Made by a program: the position numbers and the translations under genes
Shown here: piece after piece, positions 18,114 to 27,281 of the stretch
Layout of the letters: each line of letters opens with the position of its first letter
Position numbering within the stretch: the first letter of the stretch is position 1
Notes under the pieces: model-generated
The model's database searches: none
What the model was told of the DNA's origin: nothing
The model's input: only the letters and a program-made list of their open reading frames with translations
Source: Teredinibacter haidensis
Lineage (GTDB): Bacteria > Pseudomonadota > Gammaproteobacteria > Pseudomonadales > Cellvibrionaceae
Assembly (NCBI RefSeq): GCF_014211975.1
Contig: NZ_CP060084.1
Coordinates: 1,302,001 to 1,366,000, forward strand
Length of the DNA stretch: 64,000 nucleotides
Reading direction: 5' to 3'

Positions 18114-19133
18114 ATGATTAAGTATTCTTTTTGGAACAATAAAGGCGGAACGGGAAAAACTAGTCTTGCTTTCCAGTCGGTTGCTATGTTCGCGGAAAAA
18201 AATCCGAATGCGCGTATTTTGGTAGTAGATCTATGCCCACAAGCTAATCTTTCTGAGCTGTTGTTGGGTGGTTTAGTTGGTCAAGGAAGCGCTCAATTAC
18301 AAAAATTACAAGATGAAATTCCAAGATGTAGCATTGGTGGCTACTTCCAAGATCGGCTACCATCTCCATATTCTATGCCCGCGATTAACGTCCAACAATA
18401 TATCTGCAAACCGTCCCAGTTCAATCGTAATATTTCAAAAAACATTGATCTAATTGCAGGTGATGCATTAGTTGAACTTCAGTCAAATGCAATTACTACA
18501 TTGGCGAATACCCAAATACCCGGTACGAACACGTGGTTACAGATTATCGATTGGCTGAATGATTTAGTTAATAAGCTAGATGATGATTATGATTATCTAT
18601 TTGTTGATGCTAATCCTAGCTTTTCGGTTTATACACAGATCGGTATAGCCGCAACTGATCGAATGATATTGCCAGTAATGGCTGATGACTCTTCGAGAAG
18701 AGCTGTACAAAATGCAATAGCGTTAGTTCAAGGGTTGCAACTGCCTTCCGCGACATATGCACAGCATAACTTTGCATCACAGTTAAAAGCAGCAGGAAGA
18801 ATTCCACCTAAGTTCCATTTGTTTCCGAAAAACCGCCTAACTCAATATATGGGCCCCGCATCTGCCTATCATGCAGTTTTATTGGAAATTGATACTATGA
18901 TCGGAAATATACTAAAGTCGCATCCCGAAGTGGCAACCTTTAAAACGGTCTCAGATTCAAACGTAGAAATACGAGATTTCCAGACCACGGGCGTGGTTGC
19001 ATTTGCTCAGGGCATACCCTTTACCCGCTTAAGAGCAGGTAAGCACCAATTACCAGGAAGGGAAGTGCAGGTAAAATCAGACTATTTAACAAACTGTATT
19101 GACGCAATGAATGAGCTAGTTAATAAGCTATAG
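18114..19133 (+). CDS. ParA family ATPase (cassette 37)
   Basis: 339 aa from ATG 18114, with AGGAAG at 18103-18108. Deviant Walker A at residues 10-16 (KGGTGKT), switch region DLCPQANLSELLLGG (Asp39 onward), Walker B DYDYLFVDANPSF, then RMILPVMADDSSRRAVQN. This is a ParA/MinD-type ATPase fold. There is no ParB, centromere-like repeat or partner gene in the cassette, so it is an orphan; such proteins can position cargo or act as regulators. Specific role unknown. Confidence 0.88.
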   Translation: MIKYSFWNNKGGTGKTSLAFQSVAMFAEKNPNARILVVDLCPQANLSELLLGGLVGQGSAQLQKLQDEIPRCSIGGYFQDRLPSPYSMPAINVQQYICKPSQFNRNISKNIDLIAGDALVELQSNAITTLANTQIPGTNTWLQIIDWLNDLVNKLDDDYDYLFVDANPSFSVYTQIGIAATDRMILPVMADDSSRRAVQNAIALVQGLQLPSATYAQHNFASQLKAAGRIPPKFHLFPKNRLTQYMGPASAYHAVLLEIDTMIGNILKSHPEVATFKTVSDSNVEIRDFQTTGVVAFAQGIPFTRLRAGKHQLPGREVQVKSDYLTNCIDAMNELVNKL

Positions 19134-19250
19134 CCTAACAATCATGTCAACCGGACAGTTTTTTTCTACGGCCTTTTGCGAATTTCGCTTCGCTACATTT
19201 TATCGCAAAATGCCTCCGCAAAAAACTGCGCGGTTACATGGGCGTTATAG
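19133..19250 (+). other. attC of cassette 37
   Basis: R'' GCCTAACAA to R' GGGCGTTATAG, crossover after 19244. Confidence 0.9.
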
Positions 19251-19658
19251 CGGTCTTGAGCATTTTACATTTTTAGGTGAGTCTCAAGTATCCCTTACCT
19301 TACTTCGTAGGGGCTTGGCCAAGCAGTTGGATCGTAAATTGCGAGATTCTACATCGCTAACGTAGTTTCTTTATCGTTGGTGGTATTTAACTACGAGTCT
19401 TTGCCAGTTTGGATGTTGTGCTGTTGCTCGGCTTTTGTCAGTAGTGGTAGTGTTTAGAGGGGAATGGCGTGCGGCGGCCTGTTCGTTATTGTCGGCAAAG
19501 GCTTTGTTAGAGGAATGGGGAAAATTTGTAGGTATGAACGCTGCTTTGCTATAACAAAGTCATCAAACCTGACACTTTTTACTGCATTCCATGTTGTGCA
19601 TGCCTGCGGCATAATCGCACAACATTACATTACGTAAAAAGTGCAGTTTATAACAACG
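19245..19658 (+). repeat. Family C non-coding cassette, copy C2
   Basis: attC 19548-19664; GTAGTT/AACTAC stem conserved. Confidence 0.88.
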
Positions 19659-19723
19659 TTAAGTGGCACTCGCTGAGAAAATGTTTTTCTGCTTAAAATG
19701 GTATTAATTAAGAAAATACAGGT

Positions 19724-20221
19724 ATGAAAAAGTTAGTTATAAATCTATTTATTATAATTTTTGCTTGCACGCTTTTATTTATGTCGTATGCCCAGTTTAA
19801 GGGCATCTTCGACTGGGCTCCATGGTATGTTAATGGTGCAGATGTATTAGAGGTTGATGGTAAGGTAAAGTCTGTAACATGGAGAGGGGGTAAAGGACGT
19901 TGCAATTGTTGGGTAGTACTGGCTTCAAGCGCAGATAAAGTTATATCTTTCTATAGTTATAAAAGTAGTTACACAGGTGGTCTTCCGAAAGTAAATGGTG
20001 AGTATTCATTTAAATATCAATTGAATCCGAACCAAGAGAATAGGCCTATCGGTATATATATTTTGAAATCTGGCCTAAGTATCTATAATGCAGAATTATA
20101 TGCTGGTTTTGGTTTGGCAGTGACTAGCGCCGTATTAGGTACCCTAACTTTTGTTCTATCTATATTTTTATTTATGGTGTCTTTGGGTTACTTTAAAAAA
20201 CATATTACTTATCCAGAATAA
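19724..20221 (+). CDS. Hypothetical two-helix membrane protein (cassette 39)
   Basis: 165 aa. N-terminal hydrophobic segment at residues 5-20 (or uncleaved signal), extracytoplasmic domain with GRCNCWVVL and IYILKSG, then a long C-terminal membrane segment (LAVTSAVLGTLTFVLSIFLF). Layout resembles DUF3592-type proteins, but the match is weak. Inner membrane; function unknown. Confidence 0.65.
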   Translation: MKKLVINLFIIIFACTLLFMSYAQFKGIFDWAPWYVNGADVLEVDGKVKSVTWRGGKGRCNCWVVLASSADKVISFYSYKSSYTGGLPKVNGEYSFKYQLNPNQENRPIGIYILKSGLSIYNAELYAGFGLAVTSAVLGTLTFVLSIFLFMVSLGYFKKHITYPE

Positions 20222-20223
20222 CC

Positions 20224-20329
20224 ACTTAACAAAAGCAAGCACTCGGACCGCTTTAAGCTGTCTTCGTTTTTGCACAAAGGCCGCAAAAACGCAGCCATCT
20301 CAAACCGTCCGGTGTTGCGGGCGTTAGCT
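20224..20329 (+). other. attC of cassette 39
   Basis: R'' CACTTAACAA to R' GGGCGTTAGC, crossover after 20323. Confidence 0.85.
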
Positions 20330-20359
20330 TTCAAAATAAAGTATGGAGTATTAATAAGA

Positions 20360-21091
20360 ATGAATAGGATCTCTTTAGGGTTAGTAGTTTCATTATTTGT
20401 TGTCATGATGCAAGGCTGTGCGACTTACACTACTCCAGCTGCGGGGGTAAATATCACTGCCCTTACTGATGATGATATCGCTGAGTTAATGAAAGTTGAA
20501 CCGGCAAGCTCTTTTCCTGCACGAATAGCCGTAGCCAGAGTCCAGGCTTCTGGATATACGTCCAGAACAAACAATGGTTATGGTCACGGCCGTTATAGCG
20601 TGGTTACGACTAGGGACATAGAGGATGAATCAGACTTTGAAAAACTTTCAAGTTTAGTAATGGTGGGTGGCGTTGCTCCTTTAAGCAGGCTTCTGCTACC
20701 ACCAAATTTAGATTCAATCAAAGATCTGAGGTTATCGGCTGCACGTCTAAAAACAGACCTTATTCTTATTTACTCTGTAGATACCGCATTTCACGTTGAA
20801 GGCACACCTCTTGGACCGTTATCTGCAATTACCTTAGGGTTTCTTCCCAATAAAAAAGCATTTGTTTCATCAACAACATCTGGCGTTTTAATCGATGTTC
20901 GTACTGGTTTTGTTTACGGAGTAGCTGAAGCGACCGAAAGAGAGGAGCAGCGTACCACTATATGGAACTCTGAGGATGCAATCGATGAAGCAAGAATGGA
21001 TTCTGAAAAAGCTAGCTTTAAGAGCTTTGTTAGTGAATTTGAGAAGCTATGGAAAAATACATTGGCTCAGTATGCTGTCAAAAAGAGCTAA
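20360..21091 (+). CDS. Hypothetical lipoprotein (cassette 40)
   Basis: 243 aa from ATG 20360 (an earlier ATG lies in the preceding attC). Signal with lipobox MQGC (Cys20 followed by Ala), so likely an outer-membrane lipoprotein. Contains PARIAVARVQASGY, LRLSAARLKTDLILIYSVDTAFHVEGTPLGPL and a GVLIDVRTGFVYGVAEATE segment, features shared by a family of uncharacterised proteobacterial lipoproteins of similar length. No enzymatic motif seen. Confidence 0.75.
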   Translation: MNRISLGLVVSLFVVMMQGCATYTTPAAGVNITALTDDDIAELMKVEPASSFPARIAVARVQASGYTSRTNNGYGHGRYSVVTTRDIEDESDFEKLSSLVMVGGVAPLSRLLLPPNLDSIKDLRLSAARLKTDLILIYSVDTAFHVEGTPLGPLSAITLGFLPNKKAFVSSTTSGVLIDVRTGFVYGVAEATEREEQRTTIWNSEDAIDEARMDSEKASFKSFVSEFEKLWKNTLAQYAVKKS

Positions 21092-21197
21092 CAAGTCCAT
21101 CAAGTTTGACGTCTTTTCCGTTGTTTGCTCTGTGGCTTAACGCTACGCTACCACAAATCAAACAACTCCAAAGCCGCAACTTATGGCGGCGTTAGGC
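21085..21197 (+). other. attC of cassette 40
   Basis: R'' AGCTAACAAG to R' GGCGTTAGGC, crossover after 21191. Confidence 0.9.
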
Positions 21198-21215
21198 TCC
21201 CTACAAGGATGAATC

Positions 21216-22991
21216 GTGAAAATTGAGAAAATTATAATAAAGAACTGGAGATCAATAAAAGATCAAGAGCTTCAAGCTCAAGATTTAATGGTGATAATCG
21301 GTCAAAATAATCACGGTAAATCTAATCTTTTATCATCAGTTTTATTCTTCTTTGGCGAAGTAAAACACCAAGATCTTGATTTTCATCATGGCTCTACGGA
21401 ATTGTTTGTAGAGCTTCAATTTGGTGAGCTAGATGACGCAGACAAGGTAACGTTCAAAAAATACCTCACTTCTGAGAATAAGGTTGTAGTCCGAAAATCT
21501 GCATTCTTAGGCGGGAGCTTTGAATATCGTGGCTACATTGAAAACCCCGTTGAAGATTGGCTTCAAGAAGCAAATGCATCTGCATATGCAAAAAGAGAGT
21601 TAGCCAGTAGCTTGCCATTTCATCCATTCCTTCCCGATGCTGGTAGAATCACAAAGCAGAATATAATTGATGCCCAAATTGAATATATCGAAGAAAATAG
21701 AGAGGAAATATATTTTAGCTTTGAAGTAGAAACAACAAACTTTTTGGGGCTTAAGTCAGTAGCTAAAGGTATATTTGGCGAGGTATATTTTATACCCGCT
21801 GTCAAAGAAGCTTCTGACGATTTCACTTCAAAGGACTCTAGCGTTTTTGGAAAAATGTATGCTGACGTTGTAGCACTAATGTCAGAGGACAATAATGATT
21901 GGAAAGAAACAAAAGAAAAACTCGGAAAACTTTTCTCGACACTTAATAAAAATGATTCAGACGGTAACGAGAATGAAGATCGCCCCCAGCAATTAGTGGA
22001 TTTTGAAGAGGAGCTAACTAAAGAACTGATCTCTTGGGGGGCGGAAATAGATATAGAAGTTAGCCCACCAGACATCGAGAGTGTTTTTAAAGCAAATACA
22101 CAAGTTTGGGTTAACGATGGGGTAAGAACTGATATTAAAAGAAAGGGGCATGGGTTGCAGCGGGCATTAACCGTCGCACTTATTCAAGTAGTTGCAAAAA
22201 GAGCAATGGCTGCGGCAGAAGACGAAGATCAAGAAAGTGGCGGAAGTCGTAAGGTTTCTAATTCCAGATACTTTATTTTTGAAGAGCCAGAGCTTTACCT
22301 TCACCCTCAAGCTCAAAGGTCTCTGTTTGATTCTTTCGTTGGCCTCTCTGAAACGGGTAGCCAAGTTATACTATGTACTCATTCAAGCGGTCTCATTGAT
22401 GTAGAGAGATACAAATCAATATATATCGCTACGAAGGACAGCGATTCAGACGAGACCAAAGTAAAGCAATGTACAGAGGACTTATTTGAAGGAGACTCAA
22501 AGAAAGATTTCAATCTATCTTATTGGATCAATCCTGATCGCGGCGAGCTATTTTTTGCGAGTAAAGTTGTATTGTTAGAAGGTGCTACTGAAAAAACGGT
22601 AATTCCTTTGCTGGCTAAAAAAATGGGTGTGTTCAAATATGAATACACCCTAATCGACTGTGGCTCAAAAGATAATATTCCTCTATATGTCAAACTTATG
22701 AATAAGTTCTTGATACCTTATGTGGCTGTCTATGATCAAGACCATCAGGTTCATAAAAGCGAAGATGCCATTGCATCAGCCGACACATCTACACAGAAAA
22801 TTGAAGATGAAATAAACAGTGATGTTGGTGCATCAATTGTTTTAACAAACGATATTGAAGAGGAGCTTGGATTACCTGCTGGGGGAAGCAGTAAACCTTT
22901 TGTGGCGTTAAATCATATAAACTCCGATGGGTTTACCATTAGTGAATCTATGACTTCAAAAATTCGGAGTATGTATAGTTCCCAAGCCTAA
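21216..22991 (+). CDS. OLD family ATP-dependent endonuclease (cassette 41)
   Basis: 591 aa from GTG 21216 with AAGGA just upstream. SMC/ABC-type ATPase: Walker A GQNNHGKSN at 29-37, signature region KGHGLQRALTVALIQ, Walker B FEEPELYLHP around 355-364 and CTHSSGLI. C-terminal TOPRIM nuclease: LLEGATEKTVIP with Glu455, then VYDQDHQ with Asp507/Asp509. This is the layout of class 1 (stand-alone) OLD nucleases, which include the phage P2 Old exclusion protein. No UvrD-like helicase partner follows, which argues against Gabija. A phage-defence role is inferred. The cassette is among the longest here. Confidence 0.88.
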   Translation: MKIEKIIIKNWRSIKDQELQAQDLMVIIGQNNHGKSNLLSSVLFFFGEVKHQDLDFHHGSTELFVELQFGELDDADKVTFKKYLTSENKVVVRKSAFLGGSFEYRGYIENPVEDWLQEANASAYAKRELASSLPFHPFLPDAGRITKQNIIDAQIEYIEENREEIYFSFEVETTNFLGLKSVAKGIFGEVYFIPAVKEASDDFTSKDSSVFGKMYADVVALMSEDNNDWKETKEKLGKLFSTLNKNDSDGNENEDRPQQLVDFEEELTKELISWGAEIDIEVSPPDIESVFKANTQVWVNDGVRTDIKRKGHGLQRALTVALIQVVAKRAMAAAEDEDQESGGSRKVSNSRYFIFEEPELYLHPQAQRSLFDSFVGLSETGSQVILCTHSSGLIDVERYKSIYIATKDSDSDETKVKQCTEDLFEGDSKKDFNLSYWINPDRGELFFASKVVLLEGATEKTVIPLLAKKMGVFKYEYTLIDCGSKDNIPLYVKLMNKFLIPYVAVYDQDHQVHKSEDAIASADTSTQKIEDEINSDVGASIVLTNDIEEELGLPAGGSSKPFVALNHINSDGFTISESMTSKIRSMYSSQA

Positions 22992-23095
22992 CAATGCCAT
23001 CAAATGGACGTCTTTTCCGTCGCTAGATTTTGTGGCGAAAAAGACTGCCACAAAACAATCAACTACAAAGCCGCCATTTATGGCGGGCGTTATAA
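22985..23095 (+). other. attC of cassette 41
   Basis: R'' GCCTAACAA contains the stop codon of the gene; R' GGGCGTTATAAA, crossover after 23089. Confidence 0.9.
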
Positions 23096-23500
23096 ACGCT
23101 CGTAGTTGGTTGTAATGCTTTTACGTGTTTCAATTGAACTCTGAGTTTTTCTGAGAGTTTTGTGGAATAAATTTTAAGCTAAAAGGCCGCCTGTCGGCCG
23201 CCAAAGTTTGAGGTTAAGAGTGTTCGTTCTTGGTGCGAGTTATACCAGCCAAGCTAAATTGTTAAAGAGCAACAATATAGCTTGGCTTAGTCAATCGGTT
23301 TGTTGCTGGTTGTTTGACTTCGTTCCAACCATCTTTGCGTGGGCTAAGTCAAAATATTGAAGAAGGGTCTTTGAGTAAGGTATTGTGGTCCTCACTAGCA
23401 GGTTCAGTGCGGTTCCGCTTATAACAAATTACTTAAACATCGTTCCGGCCGAAAAGACGGCCTCCACTGGACGCAGCAAGCTGCGCCGTTTAGCAAAACG
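23090..23500 (+). repeat. Family A non-coding cassette, copy A10
   Basis: attC 23419-23506. Hairpin fully paired in its G-C version (CAAGCTA/TAGCTTG). Confidence 0.9.
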
Positions 23501-23529
23501 TTAAGTGCTAGTACGTACAGGAAGCAAAA

Positions 23530-24162
23530 ATGAGTAAATACTATCCACCTACATTCGAGGAAGAGCAGTTTCACTGTATTAAATGTGGTGTTTTTGCTAA
23601 GCAAAACTGGGGAAGTTTAATAACCCGTGGTCAAGGCAGCGGTACCAGGTTTACGTACTCTCGTTGTAACCACTGTTGGGAGGATTGTTATTGGTATGAA
23701 GGCCGAATGATAGTCCCATCAGAAGCGCCAGTGCCTCCGCCACACCAAGATTTACCAGAATCCTGTATAGCTGATTATGAAGAGGCAAGGGATATAGTCG
23801 CTCGTTCACCTAAAGCGGGCGCAGCTCTTTTGAGGTTAGTTCTTCAAAAATTAATGGTGGAGCTTGGCGAAAAGGGGAAAAACATTAACGACGATATTGC
23901 TTCTTTGGTTAAAAAGGGGTTGCCAATCGAAGTCCAGCAGGCACTCGATTATTGTCGTGTAGTAGGAAATAACTCAGTTCACCCGGGGGAGATTATAATT
24001 GATGATGATCCCGCCATTGCGCAGAGCTTATTTGAAATGATTAACTTCATAGTTGAGGTTAGAATTTCTCAACCTAAAAAAGTTGCAGAGCTTTATAGCA
24101 TACTTCCAGAAGGCGCTCTCAAAGCGGTAGCGAAAAGAGATGCGCCTAAAGAAAGCACTTAA
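23530..24162 (+). CDS. Zinc-ribbon DUF4145 protein (cassette 43)
   Basis: 210 aa. N-terminal zinc ribbon with Cys pairs (FHCIKCGVFAKQNW ... YSRCNHCWEDC, about residues 15-55), a Pro-rich linker (VPPPHQDLP), then a DUF4145-type helical domain: CIADYEEARDIVARSPKAGAALLRLVLQKLM, GLPIEVQQALDYCRVVGNNSVHPGEI. DUF4145 domains are found fused to or beside restriction enzymes and other defence genes and are related to the HEPN group. Stand-alone here; function unproven. Confidence 0.82.
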   Translation: MSKYYPPTFEEEQFHCIKCGVFAKQNWGSLITRGQGSGTRFTYSRCNHCWEDCYWYEGRMIVPSEAPVPPPHQDLPESCIADYEEARDIVARSPKAGAALLRLVLQKLMVELGEKGKNINDDIASLVKKGLPIEVQQALDYCRVVGNNSVHPGEIIIDDDPAIAQSLFEMINFIVEVRISQPKKVAELYSILPEGALKAVAKRDAPKEST

Positions 24163-24228
24163 CAAGCGCATATTGTCGGACTGGCTTTCCGCTGCGCTCC
24201 AAGCCAGCCGCAAATGCGAGCGTTACAT
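24156..24228 (+). other. attC of cassette 43
   Basis: R'' CACTTAACAAG to R' AGCGTTACAT, crossover after 24222. Confidence 0.85.
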
Positions 24229-24237
24229 GTCAAAACG

Positions 24238-24663
24238 ATGAGTGACCTAAAGCGCATAGAAAAGATATTGGATGAATACCACGATCAAGAATGGGATCTT
24301 TGGTATTTGGGGCCATGTGATGAAATAGCCAACATTTCCAGAGAGCTTAGTGATAAGCAGTGGGATGCGTTCATTGAGAGTACGAAGAAGGAAAAGCCTG
24401 ATGACTGGCGCGTAATGTTAGCGCATTCATTTGTTGAGCATCATTATGGGAAAAGTAAGTCCTTGGTAGCTTTTCAAGTAGTAAAGTGCCGAGGCTATAT
24501 GGGGTCATACTGTGCGCTCCAATACATGCAAGATTTGCAAGGTGTTCCCGTATGGCTAAAGGGTGCATTGGCAGAAAAAATAAACAGTATGTTGATTAAG
24601 GCTGGAGAGCAAGATAAAGTTCTACTAAACAATATTCTGAATGAGTGCCTGGCCAGCATGTAA
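24238..24663 (+). CDS. Hypothetical protein (cassette 44)
   Basis: 141 aa from ATG 24238, about 15 bases into the cassette; no clear ribosome-binding site. Acidic and helical with WDLWYLGPCDEIANISREL and a GYMGSYCALQYMQDLQGVPVWLKGAL segment. No signal or membrane segment. Not recognised; composition is like small cytoplasmic immunity-type proteins, but there is no partner toxin. Confidence 0.6.
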   Translation: MSDLKRIEKILDEYHDQEWDLWYLGPCDEIANISRELSDKQWDAFIESTKKEKPDDWRVMLAHSFVEHHYGKSKSLVAFQVVKCRGYMGSYCALQYMQDLQGVPVWLKGALAEKINSMLIKAGEQDKVLLNNILNECLASM

Positions 24664-24755
24664 CAAGTCAAAGCACGCGGACTTGGCAAAGCTGTCACCT
24701 TTTTTGTTCCAAAAAAGTCGCCAACTTCACCAAGCCGGTGTTTGAGGCGTTAGGG
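24658..24755 (+). other. attC of cassette 44
   Basis: R'' CATGTAACAAG overlaps the stop; R' GGCGTTAGGG, crossover after 24749. Confidence 0.85.
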
Positions 24756-24765
24756 CTGCGCAATT

Positions 24766-25035
24766 TCAGTGATCGTCGTAATGCCCACCAATTGCAAAAA
24801 TATAAATTGAATGTTCATCGTATTTATAAATTAGGCGATCTTTTTGGGAGATGCGTTTTGACCAAAAGCCCGCGAGGCTGTGTCTAAGTTGCTCTGGTTT
24901 TCCCATGCCTTTGCTTGGATCGTCACGGAGCATTTCTCTCAAAAGTTTGCAAAGAGCTTTGTGTAACTTTTTATCTTTTTCACGAAGCGCTTCGTAGGTT
25001 TCCCAAGTTTTACCTTCAAATACCAGTGATCTCAT
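24766..25035 (-). CDS. yoeB: YoeB family mRNA interferase toxin (cassette 45)
   Basis: 89 aa on the reverse strand, the usual size. Motifs: GKPEQLRHSLAGFWSKRISQKDRLIYKYD with Glu48, Arg61 and Arg67, and C-terminal GGHYDDH with His85. Predicted RelE-fold endonuclease that cleaves mRNA on the ribosome. Its start overlaps the YefM stop by 20 bases, so the two are translationally coupled. The terminal dyad of the family (usually RYHY) is altered to GHYDDH. Confidence 0.88.
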   Translation of the reverse strand: MRSLVFEGKTWETYEALREKDKKLHKALCKLLREMLRDDPSKGMGKPEQLRHSLAGFWSKRISQKDRLIYKYDEHSIYIFAIGGHYDDH

Positions 25036-25288
25036 TTATTTGCTCGCTGGTAGGGCTATAGCCGGCGCTTTTGTTGTGAGTTGCCATTGAGTCAGCAATC
25101 TGTTTCATTAGGTTGTTGTTTTGTAGAATGTAGAGCGTTTCTTGCTCTCTTTCCCAGTCGTCGGCACTCATTATTACAAATGCCTCTCCGGCTCTGCGGG
25201 TTACCTTGAGAGGCGTATGGTTTGTAACTACTTGTTCTACAAAGGTTTTTAGCTTATCTCTAAACTGGTTTACGCTTACTGTATCCAT
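25016..25288 (-). CDS. yefM: YefM/Phd family antitoxin (cassette 45)
   Basis: 90 aa from ATG 25286-25288 (MDTVSVNQFRDKLKTFVEQVVT). Then HTPLKVTRRAGEAFVIMSADDWEREQETLYIL, typical of the YefM N-terminal DNA-binding domain, and a variable toxin-binding tail. The pair lies antisense to most of the array, with its own promoter region at about 25289-25335, which contains TATACT on the reverse strand. It should repress its own operon with YoeB. Confidence 0.88.
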   Translation of the reverse strand: MDTVSVNQFRDKLKTFVEQVVTNHTPLKVTRRAGEAFVIMSADDWEREQETLYILQNNNLMKQIADSMATHNKSAGYSPTSEQINEITGI

Positions 25289-25334
25289 ATTTGACACCAA
25301 GTGTACGGGGTTTCGGTACAAGTATAGCAGTAAG

Positions 25335-25451
25335 GCCCTAACAAGGCTATCAACCTGACGTCCAAAGCTACGCTGGTCTTTGGGCATGGCCTACGGCCAT
25401 TATGGCCCAAAACCAGCTCCACTTTGGCCGCAGGTTATAGCGGCGTTATAA
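25335..25451 (+). other. attC of cassette 45
   Basis: R'' GCCCTAACAAG to R' GGCGTTATAAG, crossover after 25445. Confidence 0.9.
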
Positions 25452-25853
25452 GCGCTCGTAGTTGGTTGTAAGGTTTTTACGTGTTTCAATTGAGCGCAGA
25501 GGCCCCTGAGGGTTTCGTGGAACCACTTTTAGGCTAAAAGGCCGCCTGTCGGCCGCCATAGTTTGAGGTTAAGAGTGTTCGTTCTCGGTGCGAGTTATAC
25601 CAGCCAAACTAAATTGTTAAAGAGCAACAATATGGTTTGGCTTAGTAAATAATTTGTTGGTGGTTATTTGACTTCGTTTCGACCATCTTTGCGTCGGCTA
25701 AGTCAGAATATTGAAGAAGGGTCTTTGAGTAAGGTATTGTGGTCCTCACTAGAAAGTTCGGTACGGTTCCGCTTATAACAAATTGCTTAAACATCGTTCC
25801 GGCCAAAAGACGGCCTCCACTGGACGCAGCAAGCTGCGCCGTTTAGCGAAACG
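25446..25853 (+). repeat. Family A non-coding cassette, copy A11
   Basis: attC 25772-25859 (R' side reads TTTAGCGAAACG, one change). Hairpin right arm has TGGTTTGG, one mismatch. Confidence 0.9.
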
Positions 25854-26313
25854 TTACTTGTCTATTCAAAAAAGTTTGGTGTGTGTTTAAGTTTTGGTAG
25901 GGTGTTCCTAAATTCGTCACCTTCCATCAAGTTTAGGTAAGCCACCGTTGGTAGCTTACAGCGTGCTTCGTAGGAGGCAGTTTTGGTAATCCGGTAAAGC
26001 TTCGTTGCAAAAAAGCGCAACCAAGCTTTACCTAGCAAAGGGAACTTGCGGCTTATTCCTCCCGTTCGTTCCTTTCTGTTGGTTGCCATAATCACTTGTT
26101 GTTTTGGGTCAATTTTATACCTTCTGTTTTGGCTATCTCAAGGTTATAGTTGGGTCTAACCAAAGCTTCAGGCTTTTTAAACAAATAAAGCAATTGGCGT
26201 AGCAGTGTAGTTCAAAGCGAGTAGGTGTTTGGTACAAGTAACAAACCAAGCCAGAAGGACTTACTTTGCTGTCGCTTCGCTCCAAAACGCAAAGTAAGCC
26301 TCTGCTTGGGGCG
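25854..26313 (+). repeat. Family D cassette, copy D3
   Basis: attC 26236-26319. Confidence 0.88.
25862..26095 (-). CDS. Possible 77-aa basic protein of family D cassette (copy 3)
   Basis: Same reverse frame as at 8046-8279, intact, with a handful of substitutions (ISRKFPLL, YEARCKLPTVAYL). Coding status unproven. Confidence 0.35.
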   Translation of the reverse strand: MIMATNRKERTGGISRKFPLLGKAWLRFFATKLYRITKTASYEARCKLPTVAYLNLMEGDEFRNTLPKLKHTPNFFE

Positions 26314-26335
26314 TTATGTTACTAAGGAAGGTTTG

Positions 26336-26746
26336 GTGGAAGAAGAATATTATTTTTGTCATTCCGCATCACTGAGAATATTCTCTGATAGTGGATTGGA
26401 TTTTGACAAAATCCAATCCAATTTATTATTGGCTCCAGATCATCAACATAAAATAGGTGATAAACGGTTCCCGAATAGTAATCGAAAACCTTATGCTAAT
26501 GATATGCTCTCATTTGAATCAGGTTTAAGTGATGAAGAGTCACTTGAGGATCATTTGTTAGCTCTTTGGATTAAATTAAAGCCATATAAAAAGTTTATTG
26601 TTGGCTTAAAAGCCGAAGCAAAAGTTGATATATTTTGTGGTTATAGAACTGATTGTGAGACCGGAGGTGTAGATATCTCTAGTAAAGCATTAGAAATATT
26701 CCAAGAACTAAAAATAAATTTTGCTTTGTCAGTAATCGTAACATAA
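26336..26746 (+). CDS. DUF4279 domain protein (cassette 48)
   Basis: 136 aa from GTG 26336, preceded by AAGGAAGG at 26324-26331; the frame is open further upstream only in the preceding attC. Contains YYFCHSASLRIFSDSGLDFDKIQSNLLLAPDHQHKIGDKRF, then SLEDHLLALWIKLKPYKKFIVGLKAEAKVDIFCGY and a GGVDISSKALEIFQELKINF ending. This order (LxIxSxxLD, KxGD, H, FxxGY, GGxxxS) is that of DUF4279. Function unknown. Confidence 0.8.
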   Translation: MEEEYYFCHSASLRIFSDSGLDFDKIQSNLLLAPDHQHKIGDKRFPNSNRKPYANDMLSFESGLSDEESLEDHLLALWIKLKPYKKFIVGLKAEAKVDIFCGYRTDCETGGVDISSKALEIFQELKINFALSVIVT

Positions 26747-26840
26747 CAAGAAATTAAACAAGGACAAAAAACAGTTGGCTTTTGCTCCTTCGTCGCTTAT
26801 TTTAGCCAACAATTTTTTGCCTGTTAATTAGGCGTTATAA
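26740..26840 (+). other. attC of cassette 48
   Basis: R'' AACATAACAAG to R' GGCGTTATAAG, crossover after 26834. Confidence 0.85.
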
Positions 26841-27244
26841 GCGCTCGTAGTTGGTTGTAAGGTTTTACGTGTTTCAATTGAGCGCAGAGGCGCCTGAGGG
26901 TTTCGTGGAACCACTTTTTGGGCTAAAAGGCCGCCTGTCGGCCGCCATAGTTTGATGTTAAGAGCGTTCGTTCTCGGTGCGAGTTATACCAGCCAAGCTA
27001 AATTGTTAAAGAACAACAATATAGTTTGGCTTAGTCAATCAGTTTGTTGCTGGTTGTTTGACTTCGTTCCAACCATCTTTGCGTCGGCTAAGCCAAAATA
27101 TTGAAGTAGGGTCTTTGAGTAAGGTATTGTGGTACTCACTAGGGAGTTCGGTGCGGTTCCGCTTATAACAAATTGCTTAAACATCGTTCCGGCCAAAAAG
27201 ACGGCCTCCACTGGACGCAGCAAGCTGCGCCGTTTAGCAAAACG
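26835..27244 (+). repeat. Family A non-coding cassette, copy A12
   Basis: attC 27162-27250. Hairpin arms pair with one G-U (CAAGCTA/TAGTTTG). Confidence 0.9.
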
Positions 27245-27281
27245 TTAGTTTTCAGTACATCACAATGAACAAGGGAATCTT

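Noticed and set aside
24645..24887. + frame across attC 44 and the start of the yoeB cassette
   Set aside because: Spans a cassette junction and is antisense to a well supported toxin gene.
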